Origin: Atriophallophorus winterbourni
Lineage: Eukaryota; Platyhelminthes; Trematoda; Plagiorchiida; Microphallidae
Assembly: GCA_013407085.1 (NCBI GenBank)
Contig: JACCGJ010023477.1
Span: 94,425 to 158,424 of the forward strand
Reading direction: 5' to 3'
DNA length: 64,000 nucleotides
This document shows, piece after piece, positions 54,885-64,000 of the stretch. The notes beneath the pieces are model-generated. The model searched no databases and was not told where the DNA came from. It saw only the letters and a list, made by a program, of their open reading frames with translations. Every line of letters starts with the position of its first letter. Position 1 is the stretch's first letter. Position numbers and translations under genes: made by a program.

Positions 54885-55895
54885 CGCTCAATATATGTTG
54901 TCGCTTGAACTGTTCGTAGGCCATCATTCCGAAACCCGAAAAATTAGGAGTTCGCAATTTGGTGTGCTGAAGGGTGGAGTTCTTCATTTCATTAAAAGGC
55001 TCGTGATTAACACGCATCACTATTGCACTTCGCAACCCAACACTATTAATTGAAAAATCTTTTTTTAATTTAGTTCATGTTGAAATAATGGTTCATTCTT
55101 GTTTCAATTATAATTCCTTTATAAAATTGCATTAAATGTGAGACAATAAACGAAGCTCACCCAGGAGACCGCGTGCACCAGAAACTGTCAAAAGGAGCAT
55201 TAAAGGAATCGTGTAAGTGACTTCGAACTTGGTTGCAATGGCAGAAAATCGATGGATAGATAAAATTGAACACTCTCATTGTATTTCAAATACTTGTAAC
55301 ACTAACCAGGGTTTTATGCATTACACGATGCTTCATAGTTTTATTTTGAGTACGATCTATACGATTCGTATTGGAATGTGACCGGGTCAAGGAACCTCTC
55401 TCCTAAAAGATTACCAAGTGACGGAAAACGGTGAAGACTTATCCATTAAGATGATAGCGTACTTCGGTCCCAAATATGTTAGTATACATTTGTGGCTTTT
55501 CTACCAACCACTCCAATATTATATACTCACATTGTACTGTTTATTCATTAAATACGAATTGAACAACGGCTTTATTGCCGCAAGTCTCTATGTGTTGCTT
55601 TTGTGAATATTCGATTTGCAGTGCGGATCAAACAAGGTTATTATTGAACTTCCGTTCTCCGGATTGCTAAGTGAGTTAAAGTTGCTTCATCCTTGGTTTT
55701 AATGATCAATTCGAGAACTGAACATGATTGCAAGCATCACGAAAGCGATCGTGAAATGGTTTGTACAAAGAACACGCAACTACGAATATTCTTTCAAACC
55801 AGTTAACTTGCGTATGTGTGATTGAACAAATCGCTTATTTCAGCATATAAATCAATGACTTAAATGGTCACCAGTTATTCACTGTTTCTGGTCGT
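54885..55895. other. No gene recognised
   Basis: Short frames only. No matches within the window. Confidence 0.4.
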
Positions 55896-55899
55896 ACAG

Positions 55900-55975
55900 A
55901 TATTGCCTGATGAGTAAAAACAGCACAAAATCATTTGTAGACATGTGTGTGATAGAGGGGTGAGCAAATACGTCT
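55900..55975 (+). ncRNA. Hammerhead-ribozyme repeat, subfamily 2 (degenerate)
   Basis: Core CTGATGA intact at 55907-55913, then GTAAAAACAGCAC (helix II weakened), AAAATC for GAAACC, and the tail GATAGAGGGGTGAGCAAATA as in the copy at 47745. Cleavage site not recognisable. Confidence 0.5.
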
Positions 55976-56164
55976 ATTTTGTGCATCAAACTGTTTATAA
56001 TATCTATCAATTTTCGAAAATGGCGCTTTATATCGGCTTCGCCGCATTTATTTGTATACATTACCACTAGCTCTCAAATTTCCCACGTAAAATTATTGCA
56101 TTTCAGCTTTGTTGAACGCTAAGTTAGCTCACGTCAAAGGTTTGCCGTTAATTCACAAAGTGTA

Positions 56165-56300
56165 ATCCACAGTGTAATCCACTGTTTCAAGGCTCACTGA
56201 ACCTGATCTTACTGTATCCACCTGACGATGGCAAACAGCCAGAAACCGGTAGTGGTGTGTAAGGGATGGGGATGTGAGCAACACATTACTTTGTGTATGA
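56165..56300 (+). ncRNA. Hammerhead-ribozyme short repeat, best-preserved copy (subfamily 1)
   Basis: CCAC 56218-56221, core CTGACGA 56222-56228, helix II TGGC 56229-56232 with GCCA 56238-56241 around AAACA, GAAA 56242-56245, CCGG 56246-56249, cleavage triplet GTA (56249-56251), GTGG 56252-56255. Helix I (CCAC/GTGG) and helix II pair perfectly, all invariant core bases match, and helix III is the palindrome ACCGGT. Predicted cut after 56251. A GTGTGTAAGGGATGGGGATG tail follows. Type I topology, as in known schistosome SINE-like ribozymes, though helix III here has no hairpin loop. Confidence 0.85.
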
Positions 56301-56494
56301 ACCCTGTTCACGCTTTGTTATTGATTTCTGAGGACACATATCCTAGACGACGATAGTGAAATCTGAAACGTGTGCTACTCAATCATGTACCTCAAGAGGC
56401 AATTGATCCTGTGTTAGACCAGTCTGTACTAAGCGAATGTCTAGATTAATTTTACAAAATAATTATAATGTAACAATAAAGCTAATTTGCATGC

Positions 56495-56580
56495 ATTTCC
56501 ATCACACGCACAGCCCACGACCGGTTTATGGCTGTTTGTACTCATCAGGTAGGGGCAGTAGGATCAGGATCTGCATGTAA
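56495..56580 (-). ncRNA. Hammerhead-ribozyme repeat, subfamily 2
   Basis: On the minus strand: CCTAC, core CTGATGA (56548-56542), GTACAAACAGCC (imperfect helix II), TAAA for GAAA, then CCGGTC and GTGGGC. The tail TGTGTGATGGAAATGCATGC matches the family. It lies only 240 bp from the subfamily 1 copy, in opposite orientation. Confidence 0.6.
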
Positions 56581-57104
56581 CTTATAACTTTGTTCGAATT
56601 GTGTGTTTTCGTGAAAAAGTCAGTTTATGCAGTGTTAATTGCATCCATTTTCCTTGAAACACTTTTAAATGTTGCCCTATTTTTGGAACAAGAACACGTG
56701 CTTTTGACAGCCACCTTATTACTCCAGTTTCGAAGACGACGGTGACGTAGTTATTCAATGTGTTGCTCGTCTTCGAACCCAGAAAACTGCGTATAACTTG
56801 ACTTCGCTAATTTGTATCACGCAAGATCTGATACTATAAACTTAGCGATCGATACGCAAATGTAGCAATCAGACATTAGTAACAATTATTAACAATTCAG
56901 TTGACAACCTGTAATACGTAGGATTTGCATTGGAATTTCGTTTCTAATATCAGAGTCTTACGATTCAAACTCCTCGCTATTTTACGCAAGCATTGATGGC
57001 GTTCACGAGCATTTTTTTACTACTTCGGACTCGAAACCGAAAATGGATAGATAAAAGCTACCACAAGAAAACGACTTTTAGACAGGTTGAAGTAGCTTAG
57101 ATGT

Positions 57105-57300
57105 TCCTGTTGTTGGAATCTTTAGTCAACGCCAGCCATAGATGTACATCACAAGCGCATGAAGGTTTCATGCTCCATAGTTCTTAAAATGACTAAATAA
57201 GCCGATTCGGGTGGAACAATCTCTCCCACAGCGCGCGCAACGATAGGTAGTAATCGGTCAAACGGCGTCAATTGCAGACGAGCGGTGTGATCTGTGCTAA
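57105..57300 (-). repeat. RTE 3' end fragment
   Basis: The finger-coding end (CGTTGCGCGCGCTGTGGG, then GAGATTGTTCCACCCGAATC) and TTGTGATGTACATCTATGGC, then ATTCCAACAACAG-like, align with 27180-27355. 5' truncated and moderately diverged. Confidence 0.75.
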
Positions 57301-57589
57301 ACCTTCCCAGGTTGAAAATGACGTTTCACAATGCCTTCAAATCGGCCGTACATACAATTAATTTCTCCAAGGGTAAAATGCATCAAATATTTTCGGATCA
57401 ACTAAAGTCAAATTTGGACGTGCACTTTAGAACGAAGTACGAGATACCGCGACTTGCAGTGAATCGTTTGACCCGAAAACTTTCGCTAGTAAACTGGATC
57501 GTATGTCAATCAATTAAGACGGACAAGAAAAGTCGTTCAGTCGACAAATTGTAAATCGATGTCGGGACATGTTTATCATTTTTTAAATT

Positions 57590-57662
57590 TGTGGTGATAT
57601 TATTGTAACAGATGAAAATTCGTGTGTACGAATAAAGTCATTTTTTCTTCTTCTTCTTCTTC
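57590..57662 (+). repeat. 3' end of the (TTC)n-tailed non-LTR family
   Basis: GATGAAAATTCGTG, TACGAATAAAGTCATTTTTT and TTC repeats match 51265-51327. The 250 bases before it (57300-57560, an 86-codon frame) have no match in the first copy and are unassigned. Confidence 0.65.
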
Positions 57663-59590
57663 AGAATTGAGCGCTCAGGAGCAAGTTCTTTCCAACTTGT
57701 ATTGTCAAAGGCACGAGCTATCGTAACTCTTAGTCTAACGTTTTTGCACCGCAATGCCGTCTGCCCAATAGTCGACTTCCTAACTTCAACTAACTATAGA
57801 GCAAATGTTTTGGAATATGACAACTTTCCAAGTCACTATAGACGGCGCTGCCTTATGAGAGTTAACATGCTCCGTATATCATCTTTAGAAAGCACCATAC
57901 AAAATAAGGTATTGGTGACGCAATGTCAACTGATATGTCACACAAGCACACACAGTAATCATAAATACAATAGGTAAATGAATAATCAATTTATAGTGAC
58001 GGCATTTAGCACACAAAATTTCATTTCTTCGTTGCTGATCAAAGTTTATAAATCTGCACTCACACTCTCTGATTGAAGCTGTAGTAATCGAGGACAAATT
58101 AAAAATGAAAAAATAATGTTTGAAGAAAATTTCTGTGTCAATGAATACCGGACAAACATACATGAACTTCATGAAACAAAATGTTGAAACTTCTACTTCT
58201 TTTGTTGATATTTGCACAACGTTAAAACAAATCTTGATATCTGAGTTCAAGATGTACATATGGATCCTTCGTTCGAGGTAGATGACATCACAAGTGTGTG
58301 ATGATCTCAAGTACCACCATCTGAACACCTTGATTGAATCGCATCTTCCACTGATATCGCGTCCGTTCTAAGCGATAGTCAGTACTCAGCCGATTGGTAC
58401 TCGCAAACTTATCTCAACTTTGCTCGCAAATATATATATATATATATATATTGTAAATAGATATAATTTCATACTTACGTTCTGTGATTGGTTCTGTTAG
58501 TATAGCGGTTGAGAAAACGCCTCATTGTTAATAGGATTTTAATATTTGACAATATTTATGGAAATCATAGAAAGATATCACTTATTTCAATATTACTTTA
58601 TCGGTTGCATCAATTAATTATGACGTAGTAACCTAATGCAAATTGATTTGATTCTTCGCTCTAGCGACTTCCGACGGCAAAATCCAGCAACGTTCCATTT
58701 AAATGATACTTATGCCATTCGTATGATACATATACTTATTAATATGATATTTGTTCATTGATGTTACGAACCGCATTTGGTGTAAAAAACACTTGCTCAC
58801 ACTTTGTGAAGGGTCATTTGTAAGTTGCAGAATAGCAGGTACTGCGAATCTTACGCTATAAACGTGCAAATAAATTCGATTATCCGAATACTGCCTGCTA
58901 CTGAGAGCACTAGAAGAAATATTTCTCTTTGTGAATCGGTTTGTTTAGTCATTCAAACAGATGTGTAGGATGAAACATTCATGTCCAACTTCGACGAAAC
59001 AAGTTTAACACATTGCGGTTAACACAGAAGCTTCTAAATATATGACAGATGTTATGGGAGATGTTTTTTGCTCAAACATTATTGTGCTTCAGTGCAGTTT
59101 GCTTATAGTCAATGTCAGTTGCCCAACCACAAACACGGTTCAAGCGATTCTGAGCCTTTAAGTTTTTGTTCAACTTCGTTTGATTTTAACTTGATCCAGG
59201 AGATAAAAACATGACTATGGTCCAATGAGCGATGATGCAGCGGGCAAAATAAATCTTTGAGTTGGCTACGATATTTCTCATCACATTCCTAGCACAATGA
59301 TTAACACGATTAGTTGTTTTATAAGCTTTAAGCGAGGCAAAGGAGCTTTGATTCTTTTAGTTTTGAAATAATGGTAACATTGAGGATATCGTAGGAATAT
59401 TTTGTATATTTATTTAGTTCATTTTACATGAATTAATTACATATCAGATAAAATATACAAGTATTCAAGGATTTATGTTTGAAAATGATAACAATTTCAA
59501 ACATCACAGGTTTAAGTTAGAATTGAAATTGTGACCATAATATACACCGAGTAGAGTATATCACATGTATGTCTGACGAAATAATGTTTG
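57663..59590. other. No gene recognised; short (TA)n tract
   Basis: A (TA)n run occupies about 58428-58452. A long frame on the minus strand (about 57885-58328) has no early ATG and no recognisable domain. Confidence 0.45.
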
Positions 59591-59594
59591 TTTG

Positions 59595-60020
59595 CATTTT
59601 AAATCTAATTAAGCTTCAAATACGGTCACGCAAAAAGAGTCCATCACAGGTTGAGATGAGGGATTACACAACAATATGCCACACACGATTTAAATGGCAC
59701 CGAAAAACAATATTCGAGTTTCAGATGTGAATGGATAGGATTTGTCCGGGTGTCACTTTCTGCCTACACTCTCGGAACAAGTCCCTTAGCAGACTTCCTT
59801 TAGCAGACAAATTTATTTGCAACAATAATTTTGTATCGTATCGTCATTTAAGTCAGGTGTAAAGAAAACTGCGAAGAAGTATCAAATTCTGTCGTCTAAT
59901 TCCGTTGTTCAAATGAGCGCACGGTTTCAGAACAACAGTATGTGATTGACTGTTTGAACACCGTGGTTCGTTGCAAGAACCATATTCAATAGCAGCATTC
60001 AAGTATACCTTCGTTTACCA
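59595..60020 (-). pseudogene. Ancient CR1 RT C-terminal remnant
   Basis: Parallels 8150-8560: CATCACAGGTTGAGATGAGG, ATGTGAATGGATAGGATTTG and GGTGTCACTTTC on the plus strand correspond to CACCACAGGTTGTGGTAGGG, ACGTAAAGGGATAAGGTATG and CGTGTCACTTTC. No open frame survives. Confidence 0.65.
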
Positions 60021-60049
60021 TTTTACCACTGTGTCAATTCTCACTGAAT

Positions 60050-60140
60050 CTGAACTTACCGTCTCCAACTGATAATTATTAATAACGAGAAAGAAGCTGT
60101 GGTGTGCAAGTGCGGGGTGCGTGAGCACCTGGATATACCA
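60050..60140 (+). ncRNA. Hammerhead-repeat relic, subfamily 1
   Basis: TCACTGAATCTGA and CCGTCTCCAACTGATAATTA align with the upstream and core part of the copy at 56195-56230. AGAAAGAAGCTGTGGTGTGC and GTGAGCACC align with the rest. The core (CTGATAA) and helix II are destroyed. Confidence 0.5.
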
Positions 60141-60144
60141 ATAA

Positions 60145-61855
60145 ATGTTTGCACCTTCCAGAGGACCTAATTAAAAGTAAATTTAATTACCTTTAACTTT
60201 TGTGTGACTGGCTTAACTTGTGGATCAGTAAGCTTGTTTAATATCTGAAATATCCCATGCATCCAAGCATCGATCGGAGTTGAGAAAGTTGCAGATTATC
60301 ATCAAAAACTATGTTAGCACCTACGAACGCACGGAAAGGTAATCTGTGGTCTGTTTTAGTGCTTGACGAATAAGTACTTTTTGTCTATTTTAACTTAGTG
60401 GTTGTTTTAAAGAGCCCTAATTAACAATAGTATATATATATATCCCAATTTATCACCGGAAAACTTAACACCACATTTAAGAGTGTAAATCCATCATTGC
60501 TAAGCAAATTTGGTAACTTACCTATCAAGAGAGTTTTGCAATTATGTTCTGTTCAAGAGATAATTTCACATTTTATAAATAATTTCACGTAGAATTATTC
60601 AAATGACTTTTAAGAGCCAATTAAATAATCAAAAAGCTTATGATTGATCCTTTTGCAATTACGGAAATTTTGTATTGCTTTCAAGAAAGCTTTTGTAATA
60701 CTGCTATGCTGACCTTGTTTCGAAAGTGATCGTGTTCCTTCTGTTGAAGCTCGAGTTCAGCATGAGTTACTAATAGCCTGCTAATCGTTCTTTACTAATC
60801 GAAGTCGATATCTCTTCCAAAATGTATAAATCGTCAAACTAATCAACATTATGTTCATCATTATGGTCGGCATTACAGGGTAGCATATCCCGAAGGCGTC
60901 ACTGCCGTCAGACCATTATTTAATTAATACATATAATGATGAGGATGTGTGGGACTTGAAATGCAACTAAATCTTCAGAAGATTAGGCGCAGACACGAAG
61001 AAACGCGTTGCATACACCGCGAATCGAACAATCATTCAACCTGTACACGAGTAGAGCGACATCAGCATGACCACTTGCTTGCAACTTGCCATGCCAACCA
61101 AGATTAACATTTCCTCGCCAGTTCACATAATAATACATAAGACATCCTTTTTGATTGTAATACATTTAGGACTTCATTTAATATGTCAAACGGATTCCAC
61201 TTCTTCTCAATTCGGAAGCTTGTGTAAACCATCAACAATATTATTATTTTTCATTGCAATTTACGGGTGCAATCCATCAACGCTTTGTCAATAATTCGAG
61301 ATAGCTTAATGCTGCGTGTTTAAAGCGGATATCTGCAAGTCTAAATACAAATGCACATTAATCGCACGAATATTAAACTCAAACTTTGCGATTTTGATCA
61401 ACTGAAAGTCTCGAAAATGTATTCTTTCACGAATCTTGTTTTTGTGTGATCAGTGTCTCTGAATCGGCTATGTATATTTTCAATGTTCCAACGTTTCAAT
61501 TTTTACACATTGAACAACCTTGTTGCTTTTAACAATCAACATAATATGTTTATCTAGTTTTCTTAAACGTTGGGCCAAGTTGATCACTTTCCACTACTAC
61601 AAAAGCCGTTAATGTAAAAAAATGATTTTGAGCTGGACCAAGTAAAAAAAAATCTTTGAATCTGGGTATGCGGTAGCCTAAACAACAGCATGAATTGTGA
61701 GGTCATCCACAAGCAAACTATCAAGAATCTAGTTATTCTGCAGATAATTTTCGAAACCTTCTCGCCTGGCAATTCGCCCACAATCTTGAAAACTTAGTTA
61801 ACTTTAATTATTGAGCTTGCTTAGCAGGCTCGGACTCCCTGATTAAACAAACAAT
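60145..61855. other. No gene recognised
   Basis: AT-rich. Frames of at most 75 codons without a family. Confidence 0.4.
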
Positions 61856-61859
61856 GTAC

Positions 61860-62242
61860 TAATGGTTTATAAAATATACCATCGTGCAACCAAACTAGTA
61901 AGTGGCTTCGAGAAACTAACGTACGAAAAACGATTGCAAAACGGAGACACTCCAACTCTCTTCAATTATGCCTTCGGTGTGATATGATACTTATATAGAA
62001 AAATTTATATTTGCCACATTCTTTAAATTGTTTATTCGAATACCGTGAGTCACAACATACACAATGCTACTAGTCGACCTTACAACCCATTCAACCGGTT
62101 GAAAACAAATTCTGCCCTTTGTATTTTTTGTGATTCCTGAACTGATCAGTTACTTACTATGTTATTTGTGATTCCCATATTAACATGTGATTTTCGTAAA
62201 GCCATGTGGTTTTTTAGACCATTAAATTGAATTGAATTGAAA
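61860..62242 (+). pseudogene. CR1 RT C-terminus remnant and TTGAA-tailed 3' end
   Basis: YHRATKLVSGFEKLTYEKRL is readable at 61880-61940, then the frame is lost. The 3' UTR (GATTCCTGAACTGATCAG, then ATGTTATTTGTGATTCCCAT, then TTTTTTAGACCATTAAATTG) matches copy G and ends in TTGAATTGAA at 62242. Confidence 0.8.
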
Positions 62243-62249
62243 TTCAACA

Positions 62250-63170
62250 TTCCCTTATTAGCTGTCGCCGAGATGTTGATTGTGTGCGTGTCTGTTTGCT
62301 TTAGGAATGCTCTCCACCATTGTCACCACTCCCAGCGTCGAAACTTCCATTCGACATTTGGAAATATTTTTGTTGCAAAACGATTTAACTACACCTCTGT
62401 ATTGACTCATGGTAGGTACTATACCCGACATTGCTTTTTATGTAAATATATTTACTGTGCTTTGGTAATTGGAAAGCCATGTGAATTTTGTCAATATCAA
62501 TTCTTTAATTTTCTTCTTCAGTGTTCATCTTCTAGAATCTATCTTACGCTTCAGATGATATGCACTCTTACATTTTTAACTATGTATATTTTTCTTGTAA
62601 AAATCCACAAATGTCAAGAATTTGTCGAGATTGAATTTCGTCTATTCTGATCTAAGAGCTCGACGTCATTATTTATTGCTGAAATTCAAAAACGTAACAG
62701 TTTTGCACTGTTTCGAAATTCAGGACAGAAAATAGAATCGCTGTTCGCTTTACTCAACATATTTTATGGCTTAAATTATTTCATGGTTTTACTTTATTGT
62801 AGTAACTGCAAACTCACTTTGACACATGACATCTGAGGGTGTGGGAAAAGACCGCAGGATTAATATTGATTAAAAAGCATATCTGAAAAATACATATTAT
62901 AAATTGCAATTTATTTCATGTATGTATATAATAACAACCACCGGATCACTATTAATATCATTCATGATGAGTATTCATTCGGTATTGTTCAACAATTGAT
63001 GAGATTATCTTGTAATCAGAATCCTTCTGTGGCTATTCACACTAAATTTATTTGTAAACATTTCATACACTTAGATTCTTGATCTTAGCTGTGTTACTCA
63101 CAAAGTGATCTCTCACGCATTACCGGTAGACTGAGAGTCTTTGTGTTTTGTCGGTGTTAACTTTAGTCAT
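62250..63170. other. No confident gene
   Basis: A long frame to 62650 begins without an ATG inside the repeat tail, so I do not treat it as a gene. Confidence 0.4.
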
Positions 63171-63176
63171 CAGACT

Positions 63177-63452
63177 TCAACAGATTTCGTTCATCGTGTT
63201 CAAATATCTCCCAAATGATAACATTGATTTGTTTTCTAGTTTGTGTAATCTTGTTATTATATTTTGGATTTGATTGTCACTCTTGGATTGTCCGAATCTC
63301 GGAATAGATATATCGGCAGCAGAAGGATCCAGATCGCTATTCTTTTTATGGAAGAGCATGTGTATTAATCGTTCTTCCATGACTTGATTACAGCTAGCAA
63401 CGCCCCCGTGACTAAGGCTATTTTGCACAATCGGACTTGAAGAGGAATACAT
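63177..63452 (-). other. Unassigned 91-codon frame, possible exon
   Basis: An ATG at 63452 opens a serine-rich, mixed-composition sequence (SSSPIVQNSLSHGG, NQVMEERLIHMLFHKKNSDL, NIITRLHKLENKSML) that looks less AT-driven than its surroundings. No family recognised and splice sites not established. Confidence 0.25.
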
Positions 63453-63532
63453 AAAAATATCATGTAAACGCCTTGACTAGTTTATATCCTTGTTTAAAGG
63501 AAAGACCAACTACAATCTCTCTCATTGCAGAA

Positions 63533-63706
63533 ACTTCAAACATTTCGACGAGGGTAGAATCTGACGCAAATTGTTTAGATTCTCTTCATGAAAGATCGAT
63601 TAGGAATATGCTACAATTGAAAGTTCAAAAAATGCAAGGAGATGCGAATAGACGAGAATTCCAATGTGCCTGTCTATTTAAGCAACTCAATATTAATTTC
63701 AAATGA
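63533..63706 (+). other. Candidate terminal exon
   Basis: A strong acceptor-like ATCTCTCTCATTGCAG ends at 63532. The following open frame reads TSNISTRVESDANCLDSLHE, then MLQLKVQKMQGDANRREFQC to a TGA at 63704. Charged, helix-like composition. No matching upstream exon was identified. Confidence 0.25.
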
Positions 63707-64000
63707 AACCTGTTGTCACGATATGCAAAACGTTTTCATTGTTATGTCATGTACAATCGTGATTCTGGATATGCTGCGACTGACTTTCTGAATCTTTCTG
63801 TCTGGGACACTGCGAACTAAAATGGAAAACTACGTATACGTGATCACGGAACACACATCGCAAGATTGCATCCCGTAGCTTTAGAGGAATATTTTACTAT
63901 TGTTTAGAATATAAAATCAGGCGAATAAAACTGCAAGTGCCTTCCTGAAAGAATGTAGGGGGAACAAATGAAAAGTCTCAGTCGCCGATACCACTTGAAG

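Noticed and set aside
57885..58328. A 147-codon minus-strand frame with hydrophobic segments.
   Set aside because: Starts at GTG, with the first ATG well inside. No family, and AT-rich composition alone explains the length.
62237..62650. A 137-codon hydrophobic frame after the CR1 tail.
   Set aside because: It has no ATG at its start, begins inside the TTGAA repeat, and shows only AT-driven composition.
1..64000. CRISPR arrays, operons, tRNA or rRNA genes.
   Set aside because: I saw no regularly spaced repeats with unique spacers, no polycistronic layout and no convincing tRNA or rRNA sequence. The element content is animal-like.

Overview
This looks like repeat-rich nuclear DNA from a flatworm, most likely a digenean fluke. 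There are no bacterial operons, no ribosome-binding sites and no intact long host gene. Almost everything recognisable is a decayed mobile element of a kind known from flukes. These are CR1-like non-LTR retrotransposons with a zinc-finger first ORF and (TTGAA)n-type tails, an RTE-clade element, Penelope-like elements (PLEs) with a GIY-YIG endonuclease, a CsRn1-type Ty3/gypsy element, a probable BEL/Pao gag, and a Mutator-like (MULE) DNA transposon. The DNA is visibly AT-rich outside the elements. Species is not determinable by eye.

Layout. 0-5.3 kb: CR1 and PLE fragments, a hammerhead-ribozyme (HHR) short repeat, and an 84-bp inverted repeat with an HHR core in each arm. 5.3-16.6 kb: a four-level nest. 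CR1 copy F (ORF1 at 5.4-6.6 kb, RT at 15.1-16.6 kb) flanks a MULE (6596-15079). The MULE is split by CR1 copy A (14130 to about 7990), which is itself split by CR1 copy B (13650 to about 9936). 16.6-18.6 kb: CsRn1-like gag-protease-RT remnant. 18.6-23.3 kb: CR1 fragments, an inverted PLE pair, and CR1 copy G carrying a 369-bp RTE-derived insert with a clean 12-bp target-site duplication. 23.3-27.4 kb: a near-complete RTE element inside the 3' end of an internally deleted CR1 (copy I). 27.5-32.2 kb: CR1 copies D (longest, ORF1-endonuclease-RT) and E. 32-46 kb: mostly older, sparser DNA with one unrecognised membrane-anchored ORF (33320-33958), a BEL/Pao-like gag between two 200-bp direct repeats, and RTE and HHR-repeat fragments. 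46-54 kb: a PLE RT between direct repeats, a GATA microsatellite, a third non-LTR lineage with a (TTC)n tail, and CR1 ends. 54-64 kb: old AT-rich sequence, the best-preserved HHR repeat (56218-56255), and CR1 and RTE tails.

How it fits together. All mobile-element ORFs carry stops or frameshifts and look inactive. Non-LTR copies are mostly 5' truncated. Several CR1 copies join ORF1 directly to RT sequence, and a mini-RTE joins 5'-type sequence to the C-terminal end, as expected of non-autonomous derivatives moved by a partner's machinery. The most unusual layer is RNA-based. Three classes of HHR-like motif are spread over both strands, two of them with self-complementary helix III sequences. 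The best short-repeat copy keeps an intact core and paired helices.
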